Positions 1 to 8,571 of a stretch of 64,000 nt of DNA are shown piece after piece. The stretch is from Rickettsiales bacterium (GTDB lineage: Bacteria; Pseudomonadota; Alphaproteobacteria; Rickettsiales; SXRF01): positions 310,001 through 374,000 of the forward strand of contig JAOAUZ010000002.1 of assembly GCA_025464625.1 (NCBI GenBank), read 5' to 3'. The notes under the pieces are model-generated. The model saw nothing but the letters and a program-made list of their open reading frames with translations. It made no database searches and was not told the origin of the DNA. Made by a program: the position numbers and the translations under genes. The first letter of the stretch is position 1, and the number at the start of each line of letters is the position of its first letter.

Positions 1-7
1 TGATACT

Positions 8-247
8 ATGGAAAACTATTGGAATCGCCAGAATTTATTGTTTAATCCTGACCATAATGGTCAGTTCATAGTGGAGAACGCTTCTAAGATAAACGGAGAG
101 ACTCGTGAAATCAAATTTGATTTAGAAAAACTATCTAAAATGTCCCAAGAAGATTTTGAGAAAACAATGGTTAATATCCAATCCAAAAAGGCGGCTGTTG
201 CCAAGTTTGTGGGTGAAAACTCTACTGACGCAGGAAGAATGTTGTAG
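8..247 (+). CDS. Hypothetical protein, possibly the C-terminal end of a longer gene
   Basis: I do not recognise this 79-residue product. It is hydrophilic and lysine-rich, with no signal peptide, membrane segment or cysteine. The reading frame stays open to the left edge of the window, so the ATG at 8 may be internal to a longer gene. No ribosome binding site can be judged because only seven bases precede it. It ends 10 bp before the convergent ABC exporter gene. Confidence 0.45.
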   Translation: MENYWNRQNLLFNPDHNGQFIVENASKINGETREIKFDLEKLSKMSQEDFEKTMVNIQSKKAAVAKFVGENSTDAGRML

Positions 248-256
248 CTTTCGCCA

Positions 257-2014
257 TTATTTTTCAAAATTATTGGCGTAGAGCTGGTAATATTTGCCGC
301 GTTGTTCCAGCAAGTTTGCGTGGCTGCCGCTTTCAATTACTTTTCCGCCTTCTATCACATAAATAATATCAGCATTTACGATGGTGCTTAAGCGGTGGGC
401 GATAACCAGAGTAGTACGCCCTTTCATCAGAGTCTGCAGAGCTTGTTGGATGTTGCGCTCTGATTCGTTATCAAGCGCGGAAGTTGCTTCATCGAGCAGC
501 AATATAGGGGCATTTTTAAGCATGGCGCGGGCAATTGCGATGCGCTGGCGTTGCCCACCAGAAAGACGCACGCCATGCGCGCCAATCATTGTGTTGTAAC
601 CTTCAGGCATGGCGCGGATAAAATCATCAGCCGAAGCATTTCGCGCAGCTGCAAAAATTTCTTCATCACTTGCTCCAGTTTTCCCATAAGCAATATTGGC
701 TTTGATTGTGTCATCAAAGAGCATTGATTCCTGCGGAACAAACGCCATAGCTTCACGCAGGCTGTGCAGAGGTACATTTTTAATATCCTGACCATCTATA
801 GAGATGCTACCTTGCTGCACATCATAAAAACGCAGCAGCAAATTCATCAGCGTTGATTTTCCGCCACCTGAAAGCCCAACAAGAGCAGCAGTTTTTCCTG
901 CTGGCACATCCAGCGTTATTCCATTAATTCCAATTATTTCGGGAGTGTAATGAAAAATTATATTATCAAAACGGATGCTGCCATTTTGCACGGCAAGAGG
1001 TTTCGCATCAGGCGCATCAATAATTTTTGGGGGAGTATCCAGAACATTAAACAAACGGCTGGCAGCTGCGATGCCTTCTTGCAACACACCATTCAAACCA
1101 GACAAGGCACGCACAGGTTTATATGCCATAGCAAAAGATGCGATGAATGAAGAAAACTCACCAGTAGTTATTGTTCCGTCTAAAACCTGTGAACCGCCAT
1201 ACCATATGACCAGAGCGATTGAAACACCGCTTAATGTTTCCATAAGAGGTGTAGATGCCGATTGAACGCGAATTGCTTTATAATAAAGGCGGAAGAGTGA
1301 TTCAATTATTCCGCGCACCCGCGAAACCTCAAAACTTTCGCGGTTATAAGATTTTACAGTGCGTACCCCGCCAAATATCTCATCAAGAGTTGTGGTAAAA
1401 TTGCCAAGCTCATCCTGAGTTCTGCCTGAAATATTACGCATCTTTTTGCCTAGGCGAATTATTGGATAAATCGCAACAGGAAAAGCAACCAACGAAAGAA
1501 ATGAAAGAAACGGATTCTGATAAATCATTATAGCAAACAAAAATAGCAAACTGAGCGATTCTTTGGCAATAGCGGTAAGCACGTTGGAAAAAGCATTACG
1601 CAGTAAATTTATATCATTGGTAAAGCGTGAAATCAGCCTGCCTGATGATTGTTGGTGGAACAAACCAATATCACTTTTCATCAGATGTTCAAACAACCGC
1701 ACTTGCATGTCAGAAACAATGCGCTGCCCGATATAGCGCATGTAAAGTATGTTGCCGTAATTTGCTACCGCACCAATTATGGAGATGAATAGGAATGCCA
1801 GTGGAATTATAAGCAGCATGGCGCGACTTTTTTGAATAAAAATCTGATCCAGCAAAGGCTGAATCATCCATGCTTTAAGCCCCACACAGCTTGCCACAAT
1901 CACCATGCAGAATATGGCAATAAATAATTTGCGTTTATAAGGTGCAATATGCTCACGCAGCAACCGCCCTATAACTTCTCTACCAGTATGTTGTTTGTTG
2001 TTTATGATGGTCAT
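257..2014 (-). CDS. MsbA-like ABC exporter (fused membrane and ATPase domains)
   Basis: This is a half-size ABC exporter of about 585 residues, the usual length for MsbA-type lipid flippases. The N-terminal half is a six-helix ABC transmembrane domain. The C-terminal half has a complete ATPase: Walker A GLSGGGKST near residue 380, signature LSGGQRQR near 480, Walker B ILLLDEATSALD and the switch histidine in AHRLST. The family moves lipid A-core or other hydrophobic molecules across the inner membrane; the substrate here is inferred. I chose the ATG at 2014. A TTG at 2032 would overlap the stop codon of the upstream YafQ-like toxin gene as TTGA, so translational coupling to the toxin operon is possible. 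Neither start has a convincing Shine-Dalgarno sequence. Confidence 0.9.
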   Translation of the reverse strand: MTIINNKQHTGREVIGRLLREHIAPYKRKLFIAIFCMVIVASCVGLKAWMIQPLLDQIFIQKSRAMLLIIPLAFLFISIIGAVANYGNILYMRYIGQRIVSDMQVRLFEHLMKSDIGLFHQQSSGRLISRFTNDINLLRNAFSNVLTAIAKESLSLLFLFAIMIYQNPFLSFLSLVAFPVAIYPIIRLGKKMRNISGRTQDELGNFTTTLDEIFGGVRTVKSYNRESFEVSRVRGIIESLFRLYYKAIRVQSASTPLMETLSGVSIALVIWYGGSQVLDGTITTGEFSSFIASFAMAYKPVRALSGLNGVLQEGIAAASRLFNVLDTPPKIIDAPDAKPLAVQNGSIRFDNIIFHYTPEIIGINGITLDVPAGKTAALVGLSGGGKSTLMNLLLRFYDVQQGSISIDGQDIKNVPLHSLREAMAFVPQESMLFDDTIKANIAYGKTGASDEEIFAAARNASADDFIRAMPEGYNTMIGAHGVRLSGGQRQRIAIARAMLKNAPILLLDEATSALDNESERNIQQALQTLMKGRTTLVIAHRLSTIVNADIIYVIEGGKVIESGSHANLLEQRGKYYQLYANNFEK

Positions 2015-2028
2015 GGTTAGTTTATAAT

Positions 2029-2310
2029 TCAAATTCCGAGTTCACTATGTGAACCCATGCGGACAAGTTCTATAGTATCATCGTCTGGTTTGCGGTAAAT
2101 TAATACAAGATCAGGGCGTATATGGCAATCACGATGGTCATTCCAATTACCAGAAAGTTGATGGTCAAAATTACGGTGTGGAAGGGGAGTATCAGAAATT
2201 AGAAGTTGTAAAATTGTTCTAAGCTCAACATCTAGGTTTTTGCTATATCTACCAGATTTTTCACGCTTATAGTCACGTTTGAATTTTTTAGTGTGCTTAA
2301 TCGTCCTCAT
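2029..2310 (-). CDS. yafQ: YafQ-family mRNA interferase toxin (type II toxin-antitoxin)
   Basis: A 93-residue basic protein of the RelE/ParE superfamily, closest in layout to YafQ. Members cleave mRNA in the ribosome. The N-terminus has the basic helix typical of the family (KKFKRDYKRE). The C-terminal half keeps the histidine-rich core HRDCHIRPDLVLIYRK and the ending LVRMGSHSELG, which carry residues used in catalysis by YafQ. The gene overlaps the end of the antitoxin gene by 14 nt, a normal arrangement for this pair, and its stop codon overlaps a possible TTG start of the ABC exporter gene. Expression should be repressed together with the antitoxin from the promoter at 2591-2638. Confidence 0.88.
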   Translation of the reverse strand: MRTIKHTKKFKRDYKREKSGRYSKNLDVELRTILQLLISDTPLPHRNFDHQLSGNWNDHRDCHIRPDLVLIYRKPDDDTIELVRMGSHSELGI

Positions 2311-2560
2311 TAAGATCTGCCATGAGATTATCTATTGTGCCAACCGTTGTAAGTTCACCACGCCTTGCTGCTTTCATTGCCTTTATCGTCTCAGCATTTG
2401 GTATCAACGGTTCAAACGGTAGAGATTTTTCTGTGGCAATTCGCATCATCATCATACGAAAAGCATCGGATACAGTAAGACCCATAGCAGCCAGCACAAC
2501 AGCAGCTTGTTCCTTTATATTCCCATCAATTCTGGCGCGGACAACATCATTTTCAGGCAT
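2297..2560 (-). CDS. dinJ: DinJ/RelB-family antitoxin
   Basis: An 87-residue ribbon-helix-helix antitoxin. The N-terminal part (VVRARIDGNIKEQAAVVLA, then MGLTVSDAFRMMMMRI) matches the RelB/DinJ DNA-binding fold, and the acidic C-terminal tail would wrap the toxin. Start chosen at the ATG at 2560 because GGGA lies about 8 nt upstream; an in-frame ATG 18 nt earlier has no such site. It is the first gene of a dinJ-yafQ operon. Antitoxins of this family repress their own promoter, and a perfect 6-bp inverted repeat lies about 30 nt upstream. Confidence 0.88.
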   Translation of the reverse strand: MPENDVVRARIDGNIKEQAAVVLAAMGLTVSDAFRMMMMRIATEKSLPFEPLIPNAETIKAMKAARRGELTTVGTIDNLMADLNEDD

Positions 2561-2590
2561 AATAAAAATCCCATACAAATAACATATTGG

Positions 2591-2638
2591 GCTACATTGT
2601 AGCTCAAATTATTAGGAAAGTCTAGATATATTTGTCAA
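2591..2638 (-). promoter_or_regulatory. Promoter and operator of the dinJ-yafQ operon
   Basis: On the minus strand TTGACA (2638-2633) is followed after 18 nt by TAATAA (2614-2609), a good sigma-70-type promoter. Just downstream, covering the expected transcription start, is the perfect inverted repeat GCTACA-T-TGTAGC (2603-2591). This is where a ribbon-helix-helix antitoxin would bind to repress transcription. The -35 box overlaps the TGA stop codon of pmbA. The motifs are seen in the sequence; the binding is inferred. Confidence 0.65.
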
Positions 2639-3996
2639 ACTCCCGCAACTGTCATGTTTTCCACGCGCACGGTCGGGGCGTTGGTGGAGTAACGGAAGGT
2701 TAGATCATTTGCTGGAGTTGCTCCTAAAAACATATCTTTTAGATTACCAGCGATGGTGATTTCTGAAACTGGATAGGCAATTTCGCCGTTTTCTATCCAG
2801 AAACCTGCTGCGCCTTGGCTATAATCACCTGTCACAGTATTGATTCCCATGCCGAAAGTTTCTGTTAAGTATAACCCATTTTTTATATCCGCCATCAATT
2901 CTTTTGGGGAAAGTTTCCCAGCTTCCATATAAGCATTGGTGGAAGATGGTGAGGGCGGGGATGAGATACCGCGCGAAGCATGCCCAGTTGTTTGCATCTT
3001 GAGCTTGTTAGCAGTACGAATATCAAGCAGCCAAGTTTGCAAAATACCGTTTTCTACCAGCGCCATTTTTTTACCTCCAACACCTTCCATATCAAAAGGT
3101 TTAGAAGCAAATCCGCGCAGTAAATGTGGATTATCAATAATGGAAATATTGCTGGCGAATATTTGTTTATGCAGAGAATCTTTAAGAAAAGATGCGCCAC
3201 GGGCAATGCTATTTCCTGAGATACTACTGGTAAGAATTGAAACCAATGATTTGCTGACACGAGGATCAAAAACAACAGGTGCTTGGCAGGAACTAACCTT
3301 GCGCGGATTCAAGCGGGCGATGGCACGGTTAGCAGCGGATAAGCCAATTTCTTTGGATGACTTCAAATCGCTGCGGTGGCGCGCGCTGGTGAAATCATAA
3401 TCACGTTCCATGCCAGTACCCTCGCCAGCCAGTACGGAAACAGATGTAGAAAAATAACTGCCTTCATAACTACCAGAAAAATTTTCTCCATTATTTCCTA
3501 CTATTGCAAGACTAATTCGTGAGAGGCTATAGCTGGCATCTGCACCTTCCGAATTGGTAATGCCTGCCACGCTGCGTGCAGCATCTTCAGCTTCGGCGCA
3601 TTGTTCCAATAACCAAGTCGGTGTCGGTTCTATTTTGTCCAATAAATCAAGTTCAGGGATGGTTTTAGGATAAAATAATGCAGAAGCGAGGTTGCTGTCG
3701 CTATCAGCGGGAGCTAATTTCGCCATAGCAACTGCTCTTTCGGACATTTCTTGTAGCGCATTTTTGCTAAAATCAGTAGAAGATACATTGGCTTGCCCTA
3801 TTTCACCATTGTTTTTGGTGACAAAAACCCTAAGCCCTATGGCGGAGCTTTCTGAACGCTCTATCCCCTCTGGCTTGCCCATCCTTTGAGATGTACTCAA
3901 ATTGGTGTTTTCAAACAAAATCGTGTCTGCGCTCGCTGCCCCACAGCTTTTTGCTATCTCAAGCAATTGAATAATAATGTTAGAATGGGGATTCAT
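2635..3996 (-). CDS. pmbA: PmbA/TldE-like metalloprotease subunit
   Basis: A 453-residue protein of the PmbA/TldD family, of normal length. TldD and PmbA (TldE) form a cytoplasmic protease that degrades unfolded peptides, matures microcin B17 and affects CcdA stability in E. coli. The N-terminal region (ASADTILFENTNLSTSQRMGK, then GLRVFV) and the C-terminal region (GINTVTGDYSQGAAGFWIENGEI) are characteristic of PmbA. The zinc motif HExxxH belongs to the TldD partner, which is not in this window. The gene runs into the toxin-antitoxin operon: its stop codon forms part of that promoter. Confidence 0.92.
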   Translation of the reverse strand: MNPHSNIIIQLLEIAKSCGAASADTILFENTNLSTSQRMGKPEGIERSESSAIGLRVFVTKNNGEIGQANVSSTDFSKNALQEMSERAVAMAKLAPADSDSNLASALFYPKTIPELDLLDKIEPTPTWLLEQCAEAEDAARSVAGITNSEGADASYSLSRISLAIVGNNGENFSGSYEGSYFSTSVSVLAGEGTGMERDYDFTSARHRSDLKSSKEIGLSAANRAIARLNPRKVSSCQAPVVFDPRVSKSLVSILTSSISGNSIARGASFLKDSLHKQIFASNISIIDNPHLLRGFASKPFDMEGVGGKKMALVENGILQTWLLDIRTANKLKMQTTGHASRGISSPPSPSSTNAYMEAGKLSPKELMADIKNGLYLTETFGMGINTVTGDYSQGAAGFWIENGEIAYPVSEITIAGNLKDMFLGATPANDLTFRYSTNAPTVRVENMTVAGV

Positions 3997-4059
3997 CTTG
4001 TGGTTTACGCGTTTTTATATGTTTAATTTAGAAGTTATATTGTATTTGATATAAATTGT

Positions 4060-4500
4060 ATGTATACTTTGCTTGTTATGAATAGTGAAGCCCTTATGCA
4101 TGAAATTTCACCAAGACCGAAGGTCAATCGGCTTCCCTTGCCTCCTGCTCGTAATCAGTCTGAATTATCAATCAGTTCTAGCACTTATATGGCTAGAGGG
4201 GGCGTGCTTCTGTTCGGGGCGTTAGTATTAATGTTCGCAACGTATCAATATGGCATTGGCTCTTCTGCTACTGCTCCTAGGACTCAGGATGTTGACCAGC
4301 CAGCTGAAGCGGCAAACCTGTTCGATATTGTTAATAAACATGAGGATTCCACCTTATATTTTAGGGATAATGAGGGAGTTATCGTTGGGAGTATGGTTAA
4401 AATAGCTTCTGAATCTGAAAAAATGATACCAAACAAGATAGTTAGTGGCGGTGATAGACCGACCGAGCGGGAATTGCTCACTATACTTAGCAAATATTAA
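4060..4500 (+). CDS. Hypothetical membrane-anchored protein
   Basis: A 146-residue protein that I do not recognise. It has a proline-rich cytoplasmic N-terminus, one probable transmembrane helix at about residues 48-66 (GVLLFGALVLMFATY), and a charged C-terminal domain of about 75 residues, probably periplasmic. An alternative ATG at 4078 would remove the first six residues. It is transcribed divergently from pmbA and lies 81 bp upstream of the TAXI binding-protein gene. A heptamer inverted repeat (ACAAATT, 4502-4518) and a TTGACA hexamer follow it, so the next gene probably has its own promoter. Confidence 0.55.
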   Translation: MYTLLVMNSEALMHEISPRPKVNRLPLPPARNQSELSISSSTYMARGGVLLFGALVLMFATYQYGIGSSATAPRTQDVDQPAEAANLFDIVNKHEDSTLYFRDNEGVIVGSMVKIASESEKMIPNKIVSGGDRPTERELLTILSKY

Positions 4501-4581
4501 TACAAATTAAAAATTTGTTTGACAGTTATTAACCTTTCGTGCTAGGAAAGTGGTGTAACCCCCTAGATACGATGGATTTTT

Positions 4582-5631
4582 ATGTCATTAAATTTAAGAA
4601 AATTTTGTAGCCAGTTTTTTTGCTGCGTATTGGTTTTAAGCGCAGTAATTTTACCATCAATATTTGCACAGCCTGCAAATTCAGCGCAGCAATCCCCTAT
4701 TTCCATTGTTACAGGGGTTAAGACTGGAACCTATTATATTTTTGGGCGTGATATTTTTGAAACCGCAAAAAAATCTGGAATGGATATTGTTGTAAAACCA
4801 TCAGAGGGTTCGATTGATAATATCAAGCGTATAAATGGCGATGAAACCGTTGCCTTGGGTATTGTGCAATCAGATGTGCTTGGATTTTTGGGGCGTTCTA
4901 AGAATCCAGATTCTATGAAAATGGCAAATAATCTCCGCATGATATTTCCTTTTTATAATGAGGAAGTGCATGTTTTGGCGCGCAAAGAAATAAAAGATTT
5001 TAAAGACCTGCAAGGTAAAAAAGTTGCGATTGGTGAAGAGGGTAGTGGTAATATGCTTACCTCTATCAATCTATTTTCAATGATGGAAATTACCCCTGCC
5101 GAAAGTCGTAAAATTCCATCAGCTCAAGGAGTCGTAGCGGTACTTAAAGGCGAGGTGGATGCAGCAATTTTTGTTGGTGGTAAGCCAGTTCGTCTGTTCA
5201 AAAATTTAGAAGATTTGTCCCTACCTGAAAACCAGAAATATGCCCCTATGTTGGAGCAGGTGCATTTCCTTCCGATGAATAGTGCCAAGATGTTGGAAGA
5301 ATATAAACCAGCAGAAATAACTCCTAATGACTATAAGTTTGTTAAGGAGCCAGTGCCTACTATTTCTGTGCAGGCGATTTTGATAAGCCGTGATTTCTCA
5401 CAGAGTAATAATGGAAATGATAAACGTTGTGAACAGATAGGAAAATTTGCTGATGTTCTGCGCTCTGGCATAGCATCACTTAAAGAAACTGGTCACCCGA
5501 AATGGAAAGAAGTGAATCTTGATGCCAATGTCGGCGCTTGGAAAAAAGATAGCTGTGCTTGGGAAATAGCCAGCAAAGCTAAGAGTGAAGAAGCCTCAAA
5601 AGATTTACTGAATATCTTGGATAAGAAGTAA
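4582..5631 (+). CDS. TAXI-family TRAP transporter solute-binding protein
   Basis: A 349-residue periplasmic binding protein. It has a signal peptide ending near residue 34, and the mature protein begins with the family hallmark ITGVKTGTYY-like sequence (SIVTGVKTGTYYIFGRDI). The part GKKVAIGEEGSGNMLTSINLF also matches TAXI proteins. The family captures substrates such as glutamate or other organic acids and delivers them to a fused DctQM-type TRAP permease. No permease gene is next to it, so it is an orphan here and the substrate is unknown. A GATGGA sequence 8-13 nt upstream may serve as ribosome binding site. Confidence 0.85.
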   Translation: MSLNLRKFCSQFFCCVLVLSAVILPSIFAQPANSAQQSPISIVTGVKTGTYYIFGRDIFETAKKSGMDIVVKPSEGSIDNIKRINGDETVALGIVQSDVLGFLGRSKNPDSMKMANNLRMIFPFYNEEVHVLARKEIKDFKDLQGKKVAIGEEGSGNMLTSINLFSMMEITPAESRKIPSAQGVVAVLKGEVDAAIFVGGKPVRLFKNLEDLSLPENQKYAPMLEQVHFLPMNSAKMLEEYKPAEITPNDYKFVKEPVPTISVQAILISRDFSQSNNGNDKRCEQIGKFADVLRSGIASLKETGHPKWKEVNLDANVGAWKKDSCAWEIASKAKSEEASKDLLNILDKK

Positions 5632-5645
5632 TCAACAGTAGGTTA

Positions 5646-6566
5646 CTACTCATTCTCGCCTATATTATCCCCCATAATATGCCCTGCTTTTTGTGATTTT
5701 GCAGTGATATAGGCGCGGTTATGTTTGCTTGGCTTGGTGATAAGCGGCACACGCTTTGAAACGATTATACCCTGCTTTCTTATTTCTGCGACTTTATGCG
5801 GGTTATTAGATAGTAGATTTATTTTACTAATTCCCAGAGATTTTAAGATTGAACCGGCAACCGTAAAATCACGCTCATCGCTTTCAAAACCAAGTGCGTG
5901 GTTGGCAGCATAAGTATCCATGCCTTGTTCTTGTAACTTATAGGCGCGCAGTTTATTGGTGATACCTATCCCGCGCCCCTCCTGATTAAGATAGAGCAGA
6001 ACGCCATACCCTTCTTTTTTGATGGCTGTAAGGGCAAGTTTTAATTGATCGCCACAATCGCAGCGCAGGCTGCCTAATAAATCACCAGTTACGCAGGAAG
6101 AATGAACACGCACTAGCGGTAATTTTTTGTTCTTTGGTTTGCCTATAATAAGTGCGAGATGCACCGATCCTTCATCCTGCTCACGAAAACTTACAATGGT
6201 TGAATCTTCCGCGCCTTCTATTGGCAGCTTCGCCCGCGCCGTTTCAAATATTTTGCCACCAGTTTCCTTTAGTGCCTGCTCCAGAGTTTTTTCTGAAAAA
6301 ACAACCCAGCCAGCGGTTGCCTTGCCAATGGGAATCACCAATAGAGTTGGTAATAACCCTGCGCGTTTAGCAAGGGTAGTTAGAGTAGATGATTTTACGG
6401 ATTTATACTTGGATTCTGTGGATTCATCCAAAAATTCAGCAGGATAAACAGCGATTTGTTTGCCGTTTTCTTGGGTTACTATTATTCCTTCTTGACGGCG
6501 CAGGTGGCTTACCGCGCTTTCCAGCGCATCCGCAGTATTTTTGCTATCTTTACGTTTATCAGTCAT
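5646..6566 (-). CDS. ribA: GTP cyclohydrolase II
   Basis: RibA opens GTP to 2,5-diamino-6-ribosylamino-4(3H)-pyrimidinone 5'-phosphate, the first step of riboflavin synthesis. The catalytic domain occupies about residues 125-300. It contains the zinc cysteines C-x10-C-x-C (CVTGDLLGSLRCDCG, near 157-170), the GTP-binding segment EGRGIGITNK and the ending LLSNNPHKV. The first 120 residues resemble no intact DHBP synthase: the acidic RibB metal motif is not visible, although fusion to such a domain is common. The gene is convergent with the TAXI gene and divergent from the regulator at 6580. No FMN riboswitch fits in the 13-bp gap upstream. Confidence 0.92.
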   Translation of the reverse strand: MTDKRKDSKNTADALESAVSHLRRQEGIIVTQENGKQIAVYPAEFLDESTESKYKSVKSSTLTTLAKRAGLLPTLLVIPIGKATAGWVVFSEKTLEQALKETGGKIFETARAKLPIEGAEDSTIVSFREQDEGSVHLALIIGKPKNKKLPLVRVHSSCVTGDLLGSLRCDCGDQLKLALTAIKKEGYGVLLYLNQEGRGIGITNKLRAYKLQEQGMDTYAANHALGFESDERDFTVAGSILKSLGISKINLLSNNPHKVAEIRKQGIIVSKRVPLITKPSKHNRAYITAKSQKAGHIMGDNIGENE

Positions 6567-6579
6567 TTATATTTTCTGT

Positions 6580-7143
6580 ATGAATAATTCGCCAACTATA
6601 TTCGTTTTAAGCGATAATCGCGACTTTATAGAGCCGTTTTCGTGCATTGTCACGCGGGAGTTGGGAGTAATTTGTCGGGTAGTGGCTTCGGAGGCGGAGG
6701 TGGTGGATGGTGGTGGAGCTGTGCTGGTTACGGATCGCTCACTCAGTAAAAGCCATCAATTACCTGTTATTAAGGTGAATTTACCAATACGCATTAACGG
6801 ATTGCTTTCCGATATTCAGTCAATATTGGAGAATAATATCAATAATGAAATAGTAGAGATAGGCTCTGACTTGCGCCTCTCATTGCGAAATAAAATACTC
6901 AACCATATCTCAAGTGAGCTAACCGTTGATTTGACTGATAAAGAAAGCCAATTGTTACAGGCAATTGCTCAGGCTGGAGAATCAGGAATTTCCCGTGAAT
7001 ATTTGCTAAAAGAGATATGGGGAATAGATTCCGTACTGGACACCCACACTTTGGAGACGCATATATACCGCTTGCGTAAAAAAATAAAAGATGTTTTCGA
7101 TTGCGAAATGATTAAGGCTTTTGAAGGTGGATATAGGTTATAG
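6580..7143 (+). CDS. OmpR-type winged-helix regulator with a divergent receiver-like domain
   Basis: A 187-residue protein. The C-terminal 75 residues form an OmpR/PhoB-type winged helix: [16 protein letters not shown], the recognition helix region [16 protein letters not shown] and the wing EGGYRL. The N-terminal 100 residues have the size and strand-helix rhythm of a receiver domain, but the conserved acidic pair and the lysine are not visible; only one aspartate (VLVTDRSLS) could be a phosphorylation site. It may work without a histidine kinase, and none is nearby. Start chosen at the ATG at 6580, giving a protein that begins at the first predicted strand. The stop lies 1 nt before rlmN, so the two are probably co-transcribed. 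Confidence 0.75.
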   Translation: MNNSPTIFVLSDNRDFIEPFSCIVTRELGVICRVVASEAEVVDGGGAVLVTDRSLSKSHQLPVIKVNLPIRINGLLSDIQSILENNINNEIVEIGSDLRLSLRNKILNHISSELTVDLTDKESQLLQAIAQAGESGISREYLLKEIWGIDSVLDTHTLETHIYRLRKKIKDVFDCEMIKAFEGGYRL

Positions 7144-7144
7144 A

Positions 7145-8224
7145 ATGACAGAAAGAACAGAAATTATAGGGTTAAGCCGTAAAGAGCTGACTGCAAAACT
7201 TGCTGAATATGGTTTTGAAGCGTTCCGTGCCAAGCAGATTTGGCACTGGGTTTATGTAAAAGGTGTTACTGATTTTTCACAGATGACAACTATTGCCAAA
7301 AAACAGCATTCATTGCTTGCGGAACATTTTTCACTTACTCGCCCCAAAATTTCTCGCGCTCTTACCTCAGTTGATGGTACGCGCAAATGGCTATTAGAAT
7401 TTCCCGATGCTAACAAGGTGGAGATGGTATTTATTCCCGAAGAGGATAGAGGGGCATTATGCGTATCATCACAGGTGGGTTGTACGCTTACTTGCAGCTT
7501 CTGTCATACGGGAACTATGCCACTGGTGCGTAACCTTACTGCAGGTGATATTGTTGGGCAGGTGTTAATCGCCCGTGATGGTTTAGAAGAATGGGACAAA
7601 CGCCGTGAAGATTGCCTATTCACCAATATCGTTATGATGGGGATGGGTGAGCCGTTATTCAATTATGAAAATGTAGCGAAGGCATTGCAGATTGTTATGG
7701 ATGGTGAGGGTATCGCCATTTCTAAACGCCGTATCACTCTTTCCACCTCTGGCGTTGTGCCAGAGATTTCCCGTTGTGGAAATGAACTTGGTGTTAATCT
7801 GGCAATTTCGTTACATGCAGTACGTGACGAACTGCGCGATGAGCTTGTACCTATCAATAAAAAATATCCTATTAAAGAATTACTCAAAGCTTGCCGTGAA
7901 TATCCCGCGGCTAATAATGCTAGGCGCATAACTTTTGAGTATGTAATGTTGAAAGGCGTGAATGATTCCGATGCTGATGCTAGGGAATTAGTGCGCCTGC
8001 TTAAAGACATTCATGCGAAGGTGAATTTGATTCCATTTAACCCATGGCCGAATGCACCTTATGAATGTTCCAGCAAAAACAGAATTCGTTCCTTTGCCGA
8101 AATCGTTAATGAGGCTGGCTTTTCTTCTCCTGTACGCGCTACTCGTGGACAAGATATTTTTGCTGCTTGCGGACAGTTGAAATCTGATAGCGAAAGACAA
8201 AAAGGGCAGAAGGTGAAATTATAA
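7145..8224 (+). CDS. rlmN: 23S rRNA/tRNA adenine-C2 methyltransferase RlmN
   Basis: A 359-residue radical SAM enzyme that methylates C2 of A2503 in 23S rRNA and of A37 in some tRNAs. The iron-sulfur cluster cysteines are C113, C117 and C120 (CTLTCSFC). The catalytic C-terminal cysteine that carries the methyl group is C342 (FAACGQ). [10 protein letters not shown] and the later [21 protein letters not shown] are typical of the family. Start taken at the ATG at 7145, with AGG 7 nt upstream inside the end of the preceding regulator gene. The earlier in-frame start lies within that gene. Confidence 0.96.
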   Translation: MTERTEIIGLSRKELTAKLAEYGFEAFRAKQIWHWVYVKGVTDFSQMTTIAKKQHSLLAEHFSLTRPKISRALTSVDGTRKWLLEFPDANKVEMVFIPEEDRGALCVSSQVGCTLTCSFCHTGTMPLVRNLTAGDIVGQVLIARDGLEEWDKRREDCLFTNIVMMGMGEPLFNYENVAKALQIVMDGEGIAISKRRITLSTSGVVPEISRCGNELGVNLAISLHAVRDELRDELVPINKKYPIKELLKACREYPAANNARRITFEYVMLKGVNDSDADARELVRLLKDIHAKVNLIPFNPWPNAPYECSSKNRIRSFAEIVNEAGFSSPVRATRGQDIFAACGQLKSDSERQKGQKVKL

Positions 8225-8571
8225 TTTTTGCCTTAGATGAATTTACCAATTACCTTTTTAATAATTATTTTTTCTTTCAACTGTGGTATTTTTGCCGCTG
8301 GCGTGTTTTCGCAACATTTTAATTTTTATTGACATATATTATTTCAATTTTAGTTAGTATTCATCACTATTAGAAGATTTTTAAATTTGCTGGATGCAGA
8401 AAATTTTTGAAAATTTTTCAGTGAACAAAATTAATAAACCGCCAAAAGTTTAACCGATATTAATCTAGAAAATATAGGTGTGCGGATATATAAATAACGT
8501 CGAAACTGAATTTTGGTTTTTGCATTTTAAAAATTACGATAATTTCAACAAGAGTACATGGAGAGTGAAAT
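8225..8571 (+). other. AT-rich intergenic leader upstream of the porin gene
   Basis: 347 bp without a convincing gene. It contains a TTGACA hexamer at 8329-8334 with TAGTAT 20 nt further on, a spacing too long for a confident promoter, and a direct repeat GAAAATTTTT near 8400-8420. A 31-codon ORF at 8237-8332 lacks a ribosome binding site. The ribosome binding site GGAG of the porin lies 9 nt before its ATG. The region probably holds the porin promoter and a long 5' leader. Confidence 0.4.

Noticed and set aside
2936-3400. 154-codon ORF on the plus strand opposite pmbA
   Set aside because: It is fully inside the well-supported pmbA gene on the other strand, has no ribosome binding site and no recognisable protein features.
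4519-4547. TTGACA with TAGGAA upstream of the TAXI gene
   Set aside because: The -35 box is perfect but the -10 box matches consensus at only half of its positions.
8237-8332. 31-codon ORF beginning MNLPITFLIIIFSFN with a signal-like hydrophobic stretch
   Set aside because: No ribosome binding site, AT-rich sequence makes such hydrophobic frames common, and no relative can be checked here.
8329-8360. TTGACA with TAGTAT as the porin promoter
   Set aside because: The spacer is 20 nt, longer than the 16-18 nt expected, so I did not list it as a promoter.
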